Source: Nilaparvata lugens (taxonomy: Eukaryota > Arthropoda > Insecta > Hemiptera > Delphacidae). From it: 64,000 nucleotides of DNA. Positions 54,756 to 64,000 of the stretch are shown piece by piece. Positions within the stretch are counted from its first letter, which is position 1, and every line of letters begins with the position of its first letter. Under the pieces are notes generated by a model, which was not told the DNA's origin, made no database searches, and was given only the letters and a program-made list of their open reading frames with translations. The DNA is taken from positions 34,857,705-34,921,704 of the forward strand of contig NC_052518.1 of the NCBI RefSeq assembly GCF_014356525.2, in the 5' to 3' direction. Position numbers and translations under genes: made by a program.

Positions 54756-55007
54756 GAAGCTGGTTGCTCTACATTCACGCTTCTTCTTTCTAATCATATG
54801 AACCATATGACTTGTTAATAATTTACTAATGTTGTTTATCAAACTAACAGCAGAGCTGATGAGAGAATCATTGAATGTTCATATTTGTACAGTTTAAGAT
54901 TTATTGAGATTTATATTATAATTGACATTAAAATCGATTTTCTAAAGTAAATGAAAATCTTTTGTCAATTATTCATTTTAAGTATATGTGCGAAGTAAGA
55001 TCATTAT
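54751..55007 (+). repeat. 3' LTR
   Basis: TGTAAGAAGC start immediately after the polypurine tract. The end cannot be fixed to the base because it merges into (AT)n. Confidence 0.9.
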
Positions 55008-55021
55008 ATATATATATATAT

Positions 55022-55102
<81 letters not shown>
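55008..55102. repeat. (AT)n with an ACAC interruption, right flank
   Basis: About 95 bp of TA repeats with CACACACACA near 55022-55032. Confidence 0.95.
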
Positions 55103-55106
<4 letters not shown>

Positions 55107-56480
55107 GTTCTATAACAGGTTTAAAGGTTTGTATTTGTGGGATGGGTGGGGGATGGTTGTCATGTGATCGTTCTAGGGCCGGAGGGAGTGAAGGAAGCAG
55201 CGCGCAGCTAGCAACAGTAGATCTTGTACATCTTGTGCTTTGAGTGTACTCCGAATCCCTCGACGACCAGGAGTTGTGTCTGACATTAAAGGTGGTTAAT
55301 CTCAGACACTGGAAGCTCCGCAGTTCAACACACACTTGGACGAGTGTTGTTCGACTTTTTCAACGAGTTTGGGCATCAACCTGCCTGTTTCAACCAGCAG
55401 CGACACACCAGGTTTTGGTTAAAACCTGACTGCATCCTGGTACATCATCGCCGAAACCTCGAATCGCAAGAGGACCTCGAGAAAGGCTAGGGAAAGCCTT
55501 TCCGACAACTCCGAGCTCGATCCGGACCCCAGGAGACTCCCGGTGCCTGAGGATTGGGACTTGGTGATCAGAAGAGAAGTCCAGCGCGCGGGCTCTTGTA
55601 GCTTGCCGATTCACTCCGGAATCGCAAGAGGACATCGAGAAAGGCTAGGGAAAGCCTTTCCGACAACTCTGAGCTCGATCCGGACCCCAGGAAGACACCC
55701 GGTGCCCAAGGATTGGGACTTGGTGATCAGAAGAGAAGTCCGGCGCACGGGCTCCTGTAGCTTGCTGATTCACTCCGGAATCGCAAGAGGACCTTGAGAA
55801 AGGCTAGGGAAAGCCTTTCCAACAACTCCGAGCTCAATCCGGACCCCAGGAAGACACCCGGTGCCCAAGGATTGGGACTTGGTGATCAGAAGTGAAGTCC
55901 GGCGCGTGGGCTCCTGTAGCTTGCTGAGTCACTCCGAAAACGCAAGAGGACCTCGAGGAAGGCTAGGGAAGGCCCTTCCTTCCACCCCGGGTTTGATCCA
56001 GACCCCAGGAAAACACCCAGTATCCGAGACTAGTAACCCGGTGACCGACTCCAGCAAATAGTTCCAAGACACACAAGAGGACATCCAGTGGAAATCGGGA
56101 ACGATTTTCCCATCATAGAGACCTCCTTCACTGCGGACACCGCAGCGTTCCTACTCCTCTCACTCCACGCCCAACTCTGTTTGGCAGTGCGAAAGCATGG
56201 CCCCTCTTACCTAAAAGAGGGAAACATTTCTCTAAGGTGCTCAAGACCCTGTTTCAACCCCCGACTCGAACGAGGGTGGTTGGCAGATGCTCCACCCAGA
56301 CTCCCGTCCCCTGCTGCGGCCCACCCCAGTCGCTGACTGAGTCTAGCCGGCCCAGAGCGACACTGGGAATTCTGGAAGAAGAAGGTGTGGGCAAAAATCT
56401 ACTCAGACACTGTATATGTATATCATCTACTCTGAAGATAGGATTGATTAATTAGACTATAGAATTATTCATAACAATCA
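55103..56480 (+). repeat. GC-rich block containing a 159-bp tandem array
   Basis: This 1.35-kb block is strongly GC-rich among AT-rich neighbours. It consists of a non-repeated leader (55103-55460), three to four tandem units (55461-56050), and a 3' part (56051-56450) with GCCCACCCCAGTCGCTGACT. The pattern of GC-rich repeated leader resembles the promoter-bearing 5' region of some LINEs, but no ORF1 follows. It has no visible TIRs. Confidence 0.6.
55461..56050 (+). repeat. 159-bp tandem units, about 3.7 copies
   Basis: Units begin at AATCGCAAGAGGACCTCGAG (55462) and recur at 55620, 55779 and 55938; the internal mark GATTGGGACTTGGTGATCAG recurs at 55552, 55711 and 55870. 159 is a multiple of three, so one frame stays open across units (55543-55797), giving repeated DWDLVIRREV and SCSLxIHSGIARG peptides. 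A TGA in unit 3 ends it. Confidence 0.85.
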
Positions 56481-56629
56481 GCTGACAAGTGGATTACACA
56501 GATGTCTGGAAAAACCGTGTCAATTTCTATAAGGTCTACAGTTTCAATCAAAGACCTTAAAGAGATATGCATCTTCAAGGTCTCTGGTTTTAATAACTTG
56601 TTTTGCAGTCATCCTATTACATTAAGCAA

Positions 56630-58080
56630 ACAATTTCTGTATATCTGTTTATATTTTTATATCTGGTTATTTATGTTCAACGGATCTTGAAAACGGCTCT
56701 AACAATTTTCACAAAATTTGGAACATATACCGTAGTAGGTTTATGATATAAAAATTAGATTGCACTAGGTCTCAACCCTGGGAAAACTCACTGAAGGACA
56801 TGAAAAGGATAACAATAATTCATCCTTGGAAAAACAGATGATAATTTTGTCGTCTGTCGAAACAGAAGATGCGTGTGTGGGAGAGAGACAGAATTATTTC
56901 CAGCTGTGTAATCAATCGGTGAGAAAAATTATCTAGAAATTTTAATTGACTTGATCAAAATAATCTGATTTGTTGACATGACATGATAATCATTCTAAAC
57001 TAGAGTATATCATAATTTTCAAAGCTATTCATTATTTGACAATTTTAAGTGATTAGTGAGTATTAATTTTTTTTTCAATTTGTTTGTAAATAATCTAAAT
57101 CAGACCTTTTTTGTTTTCAAATTTTTGGACTGAAAATTGAACCTGAATGGAAGTGTATGTAACATAGCCTACTTTCTGGACTATTTATAGTATAAAAAAA
57201 TTAATGTATAAATAAAAATTCTGGGTAGAAACAGTTTTGGGCTGTGCCTGTTAGTCCTTCCCCAATAATGTTAAAGAATTGTGTTCTGTTTATCAATAGT
57301 TTATAAATAAATAACGAGCGAAGCTTGGTGCCCCGATATTGGTATTATTATGCGTGCCCATCATTATCAATATTCTCACTTTTGAAAAAACTAATTTAAT
57401 AGTTGATTAAAAATAATCAAATGAACTTAATAATGCTGAAGTAATTATTATATTTTTTATTGTAAAAATATAATTATATCATATGGAATAAAAATTCAAA
57501 TGTGAACTGAGTTTCTTTTCAAACAGGTGACATTGGATACTTGTGGATGAGAAAACTGCGTGAGGTCTACTGTTCACAGAACTACTAAATACATTCCAGT
57601 ACAATTATCTTGTTTCACAATCCAACATCAGGGCACCGAGCTTTGCTAGTTATTATTTTATTTATTGATAAACAGAACAAAATGATTGGGGAAGGACCAA
57701 CAGGCACAGCCCAAAACTGTTTCTTCCCTGAATTTTTATTTTGAGGTCGTGTTTATATTTTACAGCTGGCTATACGTCAGTTTACGAATTTCGGGGATGG
57801 GATATTTTGATTTTCCACAGATGCACTCGCTCACTCACTTTATTATCCACAGACGACGAAAATCTCTATTTTTCCAAGGATGAATGATCCTTTTAATGTC
57901 CTTCAGCGAGTTTTACCAGGGATGAGACCTAGTGCAATCGAATTTTTATATCATAAACCTACTATATTACAAATTTCGTGAAAATCGTTAGAGCCGTTTT
58001 CGAGATCCGTTGGACATAAATAACCAGATATAGAAATAACCAGATAAATAAAAAAACATATACAGAAAAATTTTCGCTAA
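56630..58080. repeat. 1.45-kb imperfect hairpin
   Basis: 56630-56870 pairs with 57850-58065 (GATCTTGAAAACGGCTCTAA against TTAGAGCCGTTTTCGAGATC, and AGGTTTATGATATAAAAATT on the left with its complement on the right). 57180-57345 pairs with 57622-57750 (AACAGTTTTGGGCTGTGCCT and AAGGAC/GTCCTT blocks). The centre is about 280 bp. Part of the middle carries CGAGCGAAGCTTGGTGCC at 57315. No frame of interest. Confidence 0.75.
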
Positions 58081-58514
58081 ATATAATAGGATTTCTAAGT
58101 AGAGTTCATAAGTATTGTAATCTTGCCATACAATTACCATACAATAATTGAAGCTGATTTCATTCAACTTTATTATACTTTTCAAAGTTTTTGTACAGTA
58201 TTCTACTCATTTCCATTGACAACATGCTCACATATCCAATCTTCCAGGAATTCTATCTTATATAAATATGCCTCTACATCCCCATATTCCAAGAAAAGGG
58301 TATTTCTATGTTGAGGAAGCACATACTAAAATTAGCTTATAACAATCAGGTAGTTTTTAGGGAATATGAAAAGATAGACCAATTGTCTCAAAGGTCTATT
58401 GCTGGTTTTCAAATAAAAGGAAATTCAAAATGAAAAACAATACTAAAAAAAATTATTATCTTCAAAATACTCAATGTTCGAGTATATTCACCCTCCAGTA
58501 GACTACATTCAACA
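58081..58514. other. Spacer, nothing recognised
   Basis: No frame or repeat match seen. Confidence 0.3.
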
Positions 58515-58942
58515 CAGTAGAACCTCTATAATTTGTAGCCTACGGGACCAAGCGTTGAATACAAATTTTGGTGGGTGACGAATATATATCAAGCTCTGCA
58601 ATATCAATATATATTATATATCAGGCTCTGCAATATCGTGGCTGATAGAACAAAATATGAAAAAATTGTATCATGGATACTGATCCCATCATTACCCATA
58701 TAATTCATGATATAGCCTCTATGAATGGATATTAGAAAATATTGTTAACCCAGAGTTCTTTAACCCAGGGTGTCTCTAGTTATATTATTATATGTGAATC
58801 AACAGAGCTTTCAATGAACTCATAACTGGAGTTATCAGTGTTACAATGACATATTAATGTAATTTATCTTTATGGGAATACTAATTACAGTGTTTTTGGT
58901 GGCAAAACTACGATTTATAAAGTTATTGAGAGGTTTCAGTGT
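58515..58942. mobile_element. Tigger/pogo-like MITE
   Basis: CAGTAGAACCTCTATAATTT at the left and AAAGTTATTGAGAGGTTTCA then GTGTA at the right are inverted partners and resemble pogo/Tigger ends. The interior has no transposase frame. Confidence 0.55.
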
Positions 58943-60170
58943 ACTCGCTAATCTTGATAATTTAACTATGAAGTGAAGTTATTTTTGTTTTGTGTCAAGA
59001 AATTCACTAACAGCTCTATTATTAATGCTCCAAATAGCTGCAGAAAAGAGAGACAACTGCACAGAATAGGAATGATATATAATGAATTATACAGTTACAA
59101 GATAAGTTATCGCCTGATATAACTACTAAGAGAGACAGAAATGAGTGATAGGTTTCAGAAATAAATTGTCAATGGTCTTGTTAAGAATAGCCTACACATG
59201 GGGACCATTGTTTGAATAAAACAAGACAGCTCTGCGTAGTACAGTCCGTCCAAGAAGTGTAACCTAACCGTCTTGTTTTGGAAGTGTCAGAGATTCGATG
59301 TGTCTGACTTTGTCGTTTCTGTACGAATGTAAAAGTGTCTGGTTTTGGCGTCTAACGCACACTCGAATTCCAGACTCTTTCAAAACAGTCTTTCCCTGTC
59401 GCTGGCGTACGGTGTCGATGGATGAGATAGTCACTGTTCACTCCTGTCAGGTTCTGGGTGTGTCGGAGGACTAAGGTGGCGCGTACCCGTCCTTACACTA
59501 TAAGGATCCGACACGAACAATTTCGATCAAATGCAATCCAAGATGGCGGCTAAAATGGCGAAAATGTTGTCAGAACCAGTGTTTTTCGCGATTTTTTTAA
59601 AAACGGCTCCAACGATTTTGATCAAATTCATACCTGAAATAGTCATTGATAAGCTCTATCAACTGCAACGAGTCCTATATCTGTAAAAATTTCAGGAGCT
59701 CCGCCCCATCTATGCAAAGTTTGATTTTAGATTCTCAATTATCAGCCTTCATACACAATTTAAACAACAAATTTCAAGTGGAAAAGATAGAGCAAATCTC
59801 TGCAATTAATGTCCAGTAACATTTTCACCTAAAATTGAAAATAAGCTTGAAATTCGAAAAAATGTGATTATTAAATTATTGCAAACGGTTGGCAAGTGTT
59901 GGTTCTATTAAATCATTCGCTACAAAGAGATAGCAGACCCCGTGTGTCTCCAGCGTTATTGTCCTATCACCAGCTGTCTCATATCTTTGAATAGTAGACT
60001 TGAGATGCGCGAGAACACTAGCGTCAGGTGATCAATTTTCATAACGGCAAGGAAAGTTGTGTGAGTGCGCCACACCAGATTTTTTCATAAGATACGTAAT
60101 TATAATTCAATACCGGCAATATTATAACTGCAGAATACGTTTTCAATGCGAGAGGTTTTAAATGAAAGCA
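58943..60170. other. Spacer with dispersed repeats
   Basis: 59250-59480 resembles the arm segments near 44820 and 46540 (TGTGTCTGACTTT, GTGTCTGGTTTTGGCG). 59590-59720 (AAAACGGCTCCAACGATTTT to CAGGAGCTCCGCCCC) is the uninterrupted relative of the repeat split by the TIR element at 20004. No gene. Confidence 0.45.
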
Positions 60171-60179
60171 GCGAATCAA

Positions 60180-60232
60180 TCAATCTCTCACTCTCTCTCT
60201 CCCTCTCTCTCTCTCTAATCTAATCTCTCACA

Positions 60233-60260
<28 letters not shown>
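60180..60260. repeat. (CT)n, left flank of LINE
   Basis: Interrupted CT run ending exactly where the LINE frame begins. Confidence 0.9.
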
Positions 60261-60263
<3 letters not shown>

Positions 60264-60276
60264 AGATGCAGACCAG

Positions 60277-62661
60277 ATGAAGGATACATTTGAAAGTAGG
60301 CAGGTGAGGTCCCTATTCGAGTCGATGAATATGACAATTCTCGATAGTTCACCCACTTTCCATACTGAGACTTGCCACACGTTGCTTGATCTTGCGATAG
60401 TCAGTGATCCAGATTTTGTCCTATCGAATGGTCAAATGTCATTCAGTATGTCAGCTCATGATTTGATCTATATCATCTACAGTCTTGAACATAACATCAG
60501 ATATACTTCAAATAGTAAAGGCAGGAATCTGAGGGATATTGATCTGGACCGTTGCTTTGCTGATGCTGTGGAAAAGCCTTGGCACGATATTGTGCATTTG
60601 GATGATATCGATGATAAGGTGAATGCTTTCAACTCCATGGTTTTGTCAATTTTCGATCAACATGCACCGGAACGTGACTTCAAGGTCCAGCGTAGACCAT
60701 GCCCTTGGTTTAATAGGGAGATATCTCTACTGAGGCGTGAGAGAGACAAAGCTAGGCGCGACCATTCGAGGACCGGCTGCAGTGTAGACTTTGTAAGGTA
60801 TAAGACTTTGAGAAACCAGTTGAGGTCAGTTTGTAGGAGAGCTAAAATCCAATATTATAATCGGCTATTTGATGGTAAGCAATCTACTTCAGATCTCTGG
60901 AAGAACATTCGGAAGGTTGAGATTGTCCCTCCCAAGTCAAGAACTGCAGCTGTAAATGTGTCCTTGGACCAACTAAATAGGTTCTTCTCCACTCCGTCGC
61001 CACCCTCTTCATTTTCTCACCATTTATTGAACTATGCCATGATAAATCAAACCAATCAAACACTTCCATGTGATAAATTCTTCTTTGCTTACATCCTTCC
61101 TGAGAAAATCTACTCAATTATCCTTTCAATTAGGAAAAATAATAAAGGTGTTGATGGCATTCCAATAACGTTCTATAAAATCATATTACCCATTATCCTT
61201 CCGGCAATTACACACATTTTCAACTTTTCCCTACAAATGGGAGTTTTTCCTTCACTTTGGAAGCATTCTTTAATATGTCCCGTCCCTAAAGTAAGTAGTC
61301 CTTGCTCCCCTGAAAACTTCCGTCCTATCAGCATAGTTTGCACTATTTCTAAGGCGCTTGAGAGGGTGGTACATGAGCAGACGACATCATACCTGAATTC
61401 ATTCAATTTCTTTGATCAAAATCAGTCTGGCTATCGCCCATCGCATAGTACATCTACAGCTCTTTTGAAAATAACAGATGACATTCGTAATGCCATGGAC
61501 AACCGTAAGTTCTCTCTCCTTGTCACATTTGATTTCACTAAAGCTTTTGATAACGTTTGCCATTCAATTCTGCTACATAAACTTGCAAATCAATGTAATT
61601 TTTCTAGTTCATGTCTCTGCTGGTTTGAATCCTACCTAAGCAATAGGTATCAACGTGTGAGAGGAGCTGATGGCAAGACTTCAGAGTGGTTACCTGTTGT
61701 AGCAGGCGTTCCTCAGGGAACAATACTTGGTCCCCTCCTCTTCTCTATTTATATGAATAATCTCCCTCGAATATTTCATGACATATCATACCATATTTAT
61801 GCTGATGACCTTGTGTGTTACAATCACTTTCCTTCCGACAGTGCTGCTGACTCTATTGCCGCGATGAATGTTAACATTCAGAATTTGATTGTTTGGGCTA
61901 ATGCGCACTGCTTGAGACTCAATGCAAATAAATGCAAAAGCATCATTATCGCTTATGGTCGGTTGTATAACCAAATAGATTTTAATACACTTCCTCGAGT
62001 AATGCTGGCCAATCATGCTCTGCACTTTGAAAGTTGTGTGAAAGTCTTGGGCATACAGCTTGATAAAAACATGAATTGGTCGAATCAGATTGGTGAACTG
62101 ACAAAGCGAGTGTTTGCCACTATGCATCAATTGAAACGGTTGAAAAATTTCCTTCCAACCCACCTTCGTGTTTCACTAGTACAGAGCTTGGTAATTCCCA
62201 TCATTGATTACTGCAGCATCGTTTATAACGACATTACTGAGGAGCTGAATTTGAAATTACAACGATCGCTCAACTACGCAATTCGGTTTATTTTTGATGC
62301 GAGAAGAGATGACCACATCACTCCATATTACAGGAGGTTAAATTGGATGAAGTTGAAGGAGAGGAGACAATACTTCATGTTGAGTCTTGTTTATCAGCTG
62401 ATTGTCAAGGGGAGAGGTCCTCAGTATTTGAAGGAAAGATTCACACTCCTGGCTCATATTCACAGCAGGAACACGAGACAGCATGAATACTTCCTTCAAA
62501 TACCTCGTCACCGCACAGTTATGTATAATAACTCATTTACGGTCACGGCCTCAAGACTTTGGAACGATCTGCCCAATGATGTTATTTTTGCGGCAACCTT
62601 GGGTACGTTCAGGTCCAGGCTTGTTGCTCTGTTGAATGGGAATACATGGATATGTTTTTAG
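60277..62661 (+). CDS. LINE ORF2: endonuclease C-terminus and reverse transcriptase
   Basis: A 794-codon uninterrupted frame. Residues 1-80 are the end of an APE endonuclease (SPTFHTETCHTLLDLAIVSD, then SAHD at the SDH position). A basic linker with PWFNREISLLRRERDKARRD follows. RT: NFRPISIVCTISKALERVV, LVTFDFTKAFDNVCHSILL (Asp), VAGVPQGTILGPLLFSIYMN, IYADDLVC (two Asp), VKVLGIQLDKNMNW. C-terminal region with FIFDARRDDHITPYYRRLNW and ASRLWNDLPNDV. The ATG at 60277 is not the true start; the frame is open leftward to 60259. It is potentially able to make an RT but not the full protein. Confidence 0.9.
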   Translation: MKDTFESRQVRSLFESMNMTILDSSPTFHTETCHTLLDLAIVSDPDFVLSNGQMSFSMSAHDLIYIIYSLEHNIRYTSNSKGRNLRDIDLDRCFADAVEKPWHDIVHLDDIDDKVNAFNSMVLSIFDQHAPERDFKVQRRPCPWFNREISLLRRERDKARRDHSRTGCSVDFVRYKTLRNQLRSVCRRAKIQYYNRLFDGKQSTSDLWKNIRKVEIVPPKSRTAAVNVSLDQLNRFFSTPSPPSSFSHHLLNYAMINQTNQTLPCDKFFFAYILPEKIYSIILSIRKNNKGVDGIPITFYKIILPIILPAITHIFNFSLQMGVFPSLWKHSLICPVPKVSSPCSPENFRPISIVCTISKALERVVHEQTTSYLNSFNFFDQNQSGYRPSHSTSTALLKITDDIRNAMDNRKFSLLVTFDFTKAFDNVCHSILLHKLANQCNFSSSCLCWFESYLSNRYQRVRGADGKTSEWLPVVAGVPQGTILGPLLFSIYMNNLPRIFHDISYHIYADDLVCYNHFPSDSAADSIAAMNVNIQNLIVWANAHCLRLNANKCKSIIIAYGRLYNQIDFNTLPRVMLANHALHFESCVKVLGIQLDKNMNWSNQIGELTKRVFATMHQLKRLKNFLPTHLRVSLVQSLVIPIIDYCSIVYNDITEELNLKLQRSLNYAIRFIFDARRDDHITPYYRRLNWMKLKERRQYFMLSLVYQLIVKGRGPQYLKERFTLLAHIHSRNTRQHEYFLQIPRHRTVMYNNSFTVTASRLWNDLPNDVIFAATLGTFRSRLVALLNGNTWICF

Positions 62662-63055
62662 CCACAATCTTTTTGTAGATTTTATTGGAAATTTGCAATA
62701 ATCGTTGTACAGTAACAATATTATTTTGCTTGTTTTGCTGGAGTATTGGAGCGTTTGATTGACACCTACTAATACCTGTAAATCATAATATCCAATTGCA
62801 TTTTATTTTCGTTTATTGTATGTATTATTATGCATCTTACATTCTTTGTTAATTTTTTTTTAGAGTTATATAGAATTATTATCTATGTATTATCATATCT
62901 CTTATTATTATGAGAATGTAATAGAATAATTTATGTTATGTAGCTGTGTTATCATTTAAGAATTTGTAATTTTTTTTTTTGTAAGAATTTGTAAAACTGT
63001 AATTTTGTAACCATGTTACCATAGGCGACAAGCCTAGTAACAATTGTAAAATAAA
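62662..63055 (+). other. LINE 3' UTR
   Basis: AT-rich, with CCATAGGCGACAAGCCTAGT near 63020 shortly before AATAAAATC. Confidence 0.7.
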
Positions 63056-63072
63056 ATCTATCTATCTATCTA

Positions 63073-63125
<53 letters not shown>
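63056..63125. repeat. (TCTA)n then (CT)n at LINE 3' junction
   Basis: Five to six TCTA units followed by about 23 CT units. Confidence 0.95.
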
Positions 63126-63129
<4 letters not shown>

Positions 63130-63656
63130 AGAGTTTTCCCATTATAATATTCAATTTGATCTCTCACACATCTCTTTCAACTTCCCTTCACCACCAACTC
63201 TTCCTCTTTCTTATCTAACTTATCTTTAACTATCTAACTATCCTCTGACTAATAGGAAATACTGACAGATCCGAGTGAATCAGACTCCTCTTCATTCCTC
63301 CACCTCTTTCTTTTCTTCTTCTGTTTTTTCCTTTCTTCTTCATCTCTTATTCTCTTTTTCATTAAATTCTTTGCTGACCTTCTCCATTATATCTTTTTCT
63401 TTTCTCTGCTTCATTTTCCACTTTCATCTTCCCAGTGGAGTGTTAGTGAAAATTGTATCCATGGTAGCCTTTTTCAAGAATGGACGATCACGGACGGTTT
63501 AAACTTGGCCGATTTATGTAGATACAGAACAATATTGTATTATCAAATAAAAATTGCATTTCATATTCAGATCTTTCATTAATTTTTCTAATTGAACTGA
63601 GAAGACTTAAAAGTTATAATTTGATTGTATGGTATGAGATGTTGTGGTATTTCTCC
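63126..63656. other. Pyrimidine-rich spacer
   Basis: 63270-63430 is TTC/CTT-rich; the plus frame at 63275-63502 is a serine/phenylalanine read-through of it. Nothing else was recognised. Confidence 0.4.
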
Positions 63657-63922
63657 ATAATTGAAAGAATAATACATAGATATTGTCAATACCACTTTAA
63701 TTTATTCGAAAATTAATTCATCTCACAGAACCAGGTTTCATGGTAACACCTACCACATCTTCAGCTGAACTGTGGTAGGTTCAAGTTCAGGTTCAGCTGG
63801 CTCAATTCAAGTTCAGCTGAAGATGTGGTAGGTGTTACCATGAAACCTGGTTCTGTAAGATGAATTGATTTTCGAATAAATTAAAGTGGTATTGACAACA
63901 TCAACGTCTTATTCTTTCAATA
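63657..63922. repeat. Penelope-type inverted pair with hammerhead-like core
   Basis: Left arm 63657-63772 is the reverse complement of right arm 63812-63922 over TTGAAAGAATAA, ACCACTTTAATTTATTCG, AACCAGGTTTCATGGTAACA and CCTACCACATCTTCAGCTGA. Tail-to-tail copies with a CTGAAGA...GAAAC core are, from published work on Penelope-like elements, where hammerhead motifs occur. Confidence 0.7.
63802..63868 (+). ncRNA. Hammerhead-ribozyme-like motif (type I layout)
   Basis: Stem I distal TCAATTCA (63802) pairs with TGAATTGA (63861); internal loop; CAG (63814) pairs with CTG (63853). The core CTGAAGA (63817) fits CUGANGA. Stem II TGGTA-GGTGT-TACCA lies at 63826-63840, then GAAA (63842-63845). Stem III ACC-T-GGT (63845-63851), then T852 at the cleavage position. 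Stem III has a one-base loop, so a single copy would fold poorly, and T824/T841 next to the core do not pair cleanly. The left arm holds the mirrored copy. Confidence 0.45.
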
Positions 63923-64000
63923 ATTAAAGTTAGCTATATTGTTGTTATTATGAATAATTATGAAGCAACGATCATGATGCTACGAAAATTATTACACGAT
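63923..64000. other. AT-rich window end
   Basis: Nothing recognised. Confidence 0.3.

Larger units (their letters stand above)
50684..55007 (+). mobile_element. Young Ty3/gypsy-like LTR retrotransposon, nearly complete
   Basis: Two 257-bp LTRs (50684-50940 and 54751-55007) differ at about five positions. Between them lie gag, zinc knuckle, protease, RT, RNase H, integrase and a C-terminal tail in the standard gypsy order, then a polypurine tract AAGGGGGGGAGA just before the 3' LTR. Frame breaks at about 51095, 52430, 52970 and 54355 and two in-frame TGA codons (53359, 53428) disable it despite the young LTRs. No env-like frame. Confidence 0.95.
60261..63080 (+). mobile_element. 5'-truncated LINE inserted in a (CT)n tract
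   Basis: Coding match begins immediately after (CT)n at about 60261. The 3' end has AAATAAAATC then (TCTA)n (63056-63078) merging into (CT)n (63079-63125). 3' UTR is about 400 bp. The target duplication is not resolvable inside a CT repeat. Confidence 0.85.

Noticed and set aside
50684..55007. An endogenous virus with an envelope gene
   Set aside because: No frame follows integrase except its C-terminal tail; the 3' LTR starts directly after it.
55543..56061. A repeat protein gene with DWDLVIRREV units
   Set aside because: The frame breaks at the third unit, and there is no start context or downstream coding sequence. Kept as a finding only.
63275..63502. A 75-codon serine/phenylalanine-rich protein
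   Set aside because: It is read-through of a pyrimidine-rich tract next to the LINE tail.

Overview
This is AT-rich animal nuclear DNA that I read as a sap-sucking (hemipteran) insect, probably a planthopper. The basis is the many arthropod-type LINEs, Ty3/gypsy elements, a Penelope-like element, a tRNA-derived SINE and hairpin MITEs, plus an impression, which I could not check, that several dispersed repeats resemble planthopper repeats. There are no operons, Shine-Dalgarno sites or prokaryotic genes. I found no complete host gene; at most there is one short candidate terminal exon near 30.8 kb. The window is a nested bed of transposable elements.

Layout. 1-250: 3' end of an LTR element. 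880-3560 (-): decayed gypsy gag-PR-RT-RNase H. 3648-13388 (-): one LINE (ORF1, endonuclease, RT) split by a 5.8-kb foldback-like element (5472-11287). That element has long inverted repeats carrying small tandem units and an 8-bp target duplication, and it is itself full of older repeats. 13.8-18.6 kb: dispersed repeats, a Tigger-like remnant and a tandem array. 20-24 kb: five hairpin or TIR elements. 24676-27670 (-): 5'-truncated LINE with a long intact RT frame. 29.9-35.5 kb: three decayed LINE pieces and a GC-rich dispersed repeat. 35719-38760 (+): gypsy element cut by a Penelope-like fragment with a GIY-YIG domain (38761-39480, -).

42705-48437 is a 5.7-kb near-perfect palindrome. A 251-bp SINE sits in the left arm only, so it landed after the arms were made. 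49.6-50.5 kb: two LINE 3' ends. 50684-55007 (+): a young gypsy element with almost identical LTRs inside an (AT)n tract, but with several frame breaks. 55.4-56.05 kb: GC-rich tandem array of 159-bp units. 56630-58080: 1.45-kb imperfect hairpin. 58515-58942: pogo/Tigger-like MITE. 60261-63080 (+): LINE with an intact 794-aa frame between two (CT)n tracts. 63657-63922: Penelope-type inverted pair with a hammerhead-ribozyme-like core.

The genes do not form a pathway; the coding sequence is the replication machinery of retroelements. The most useful content is structural: insertion order, target duplications, one empty site, and several palindromes not explained by coding sequence.
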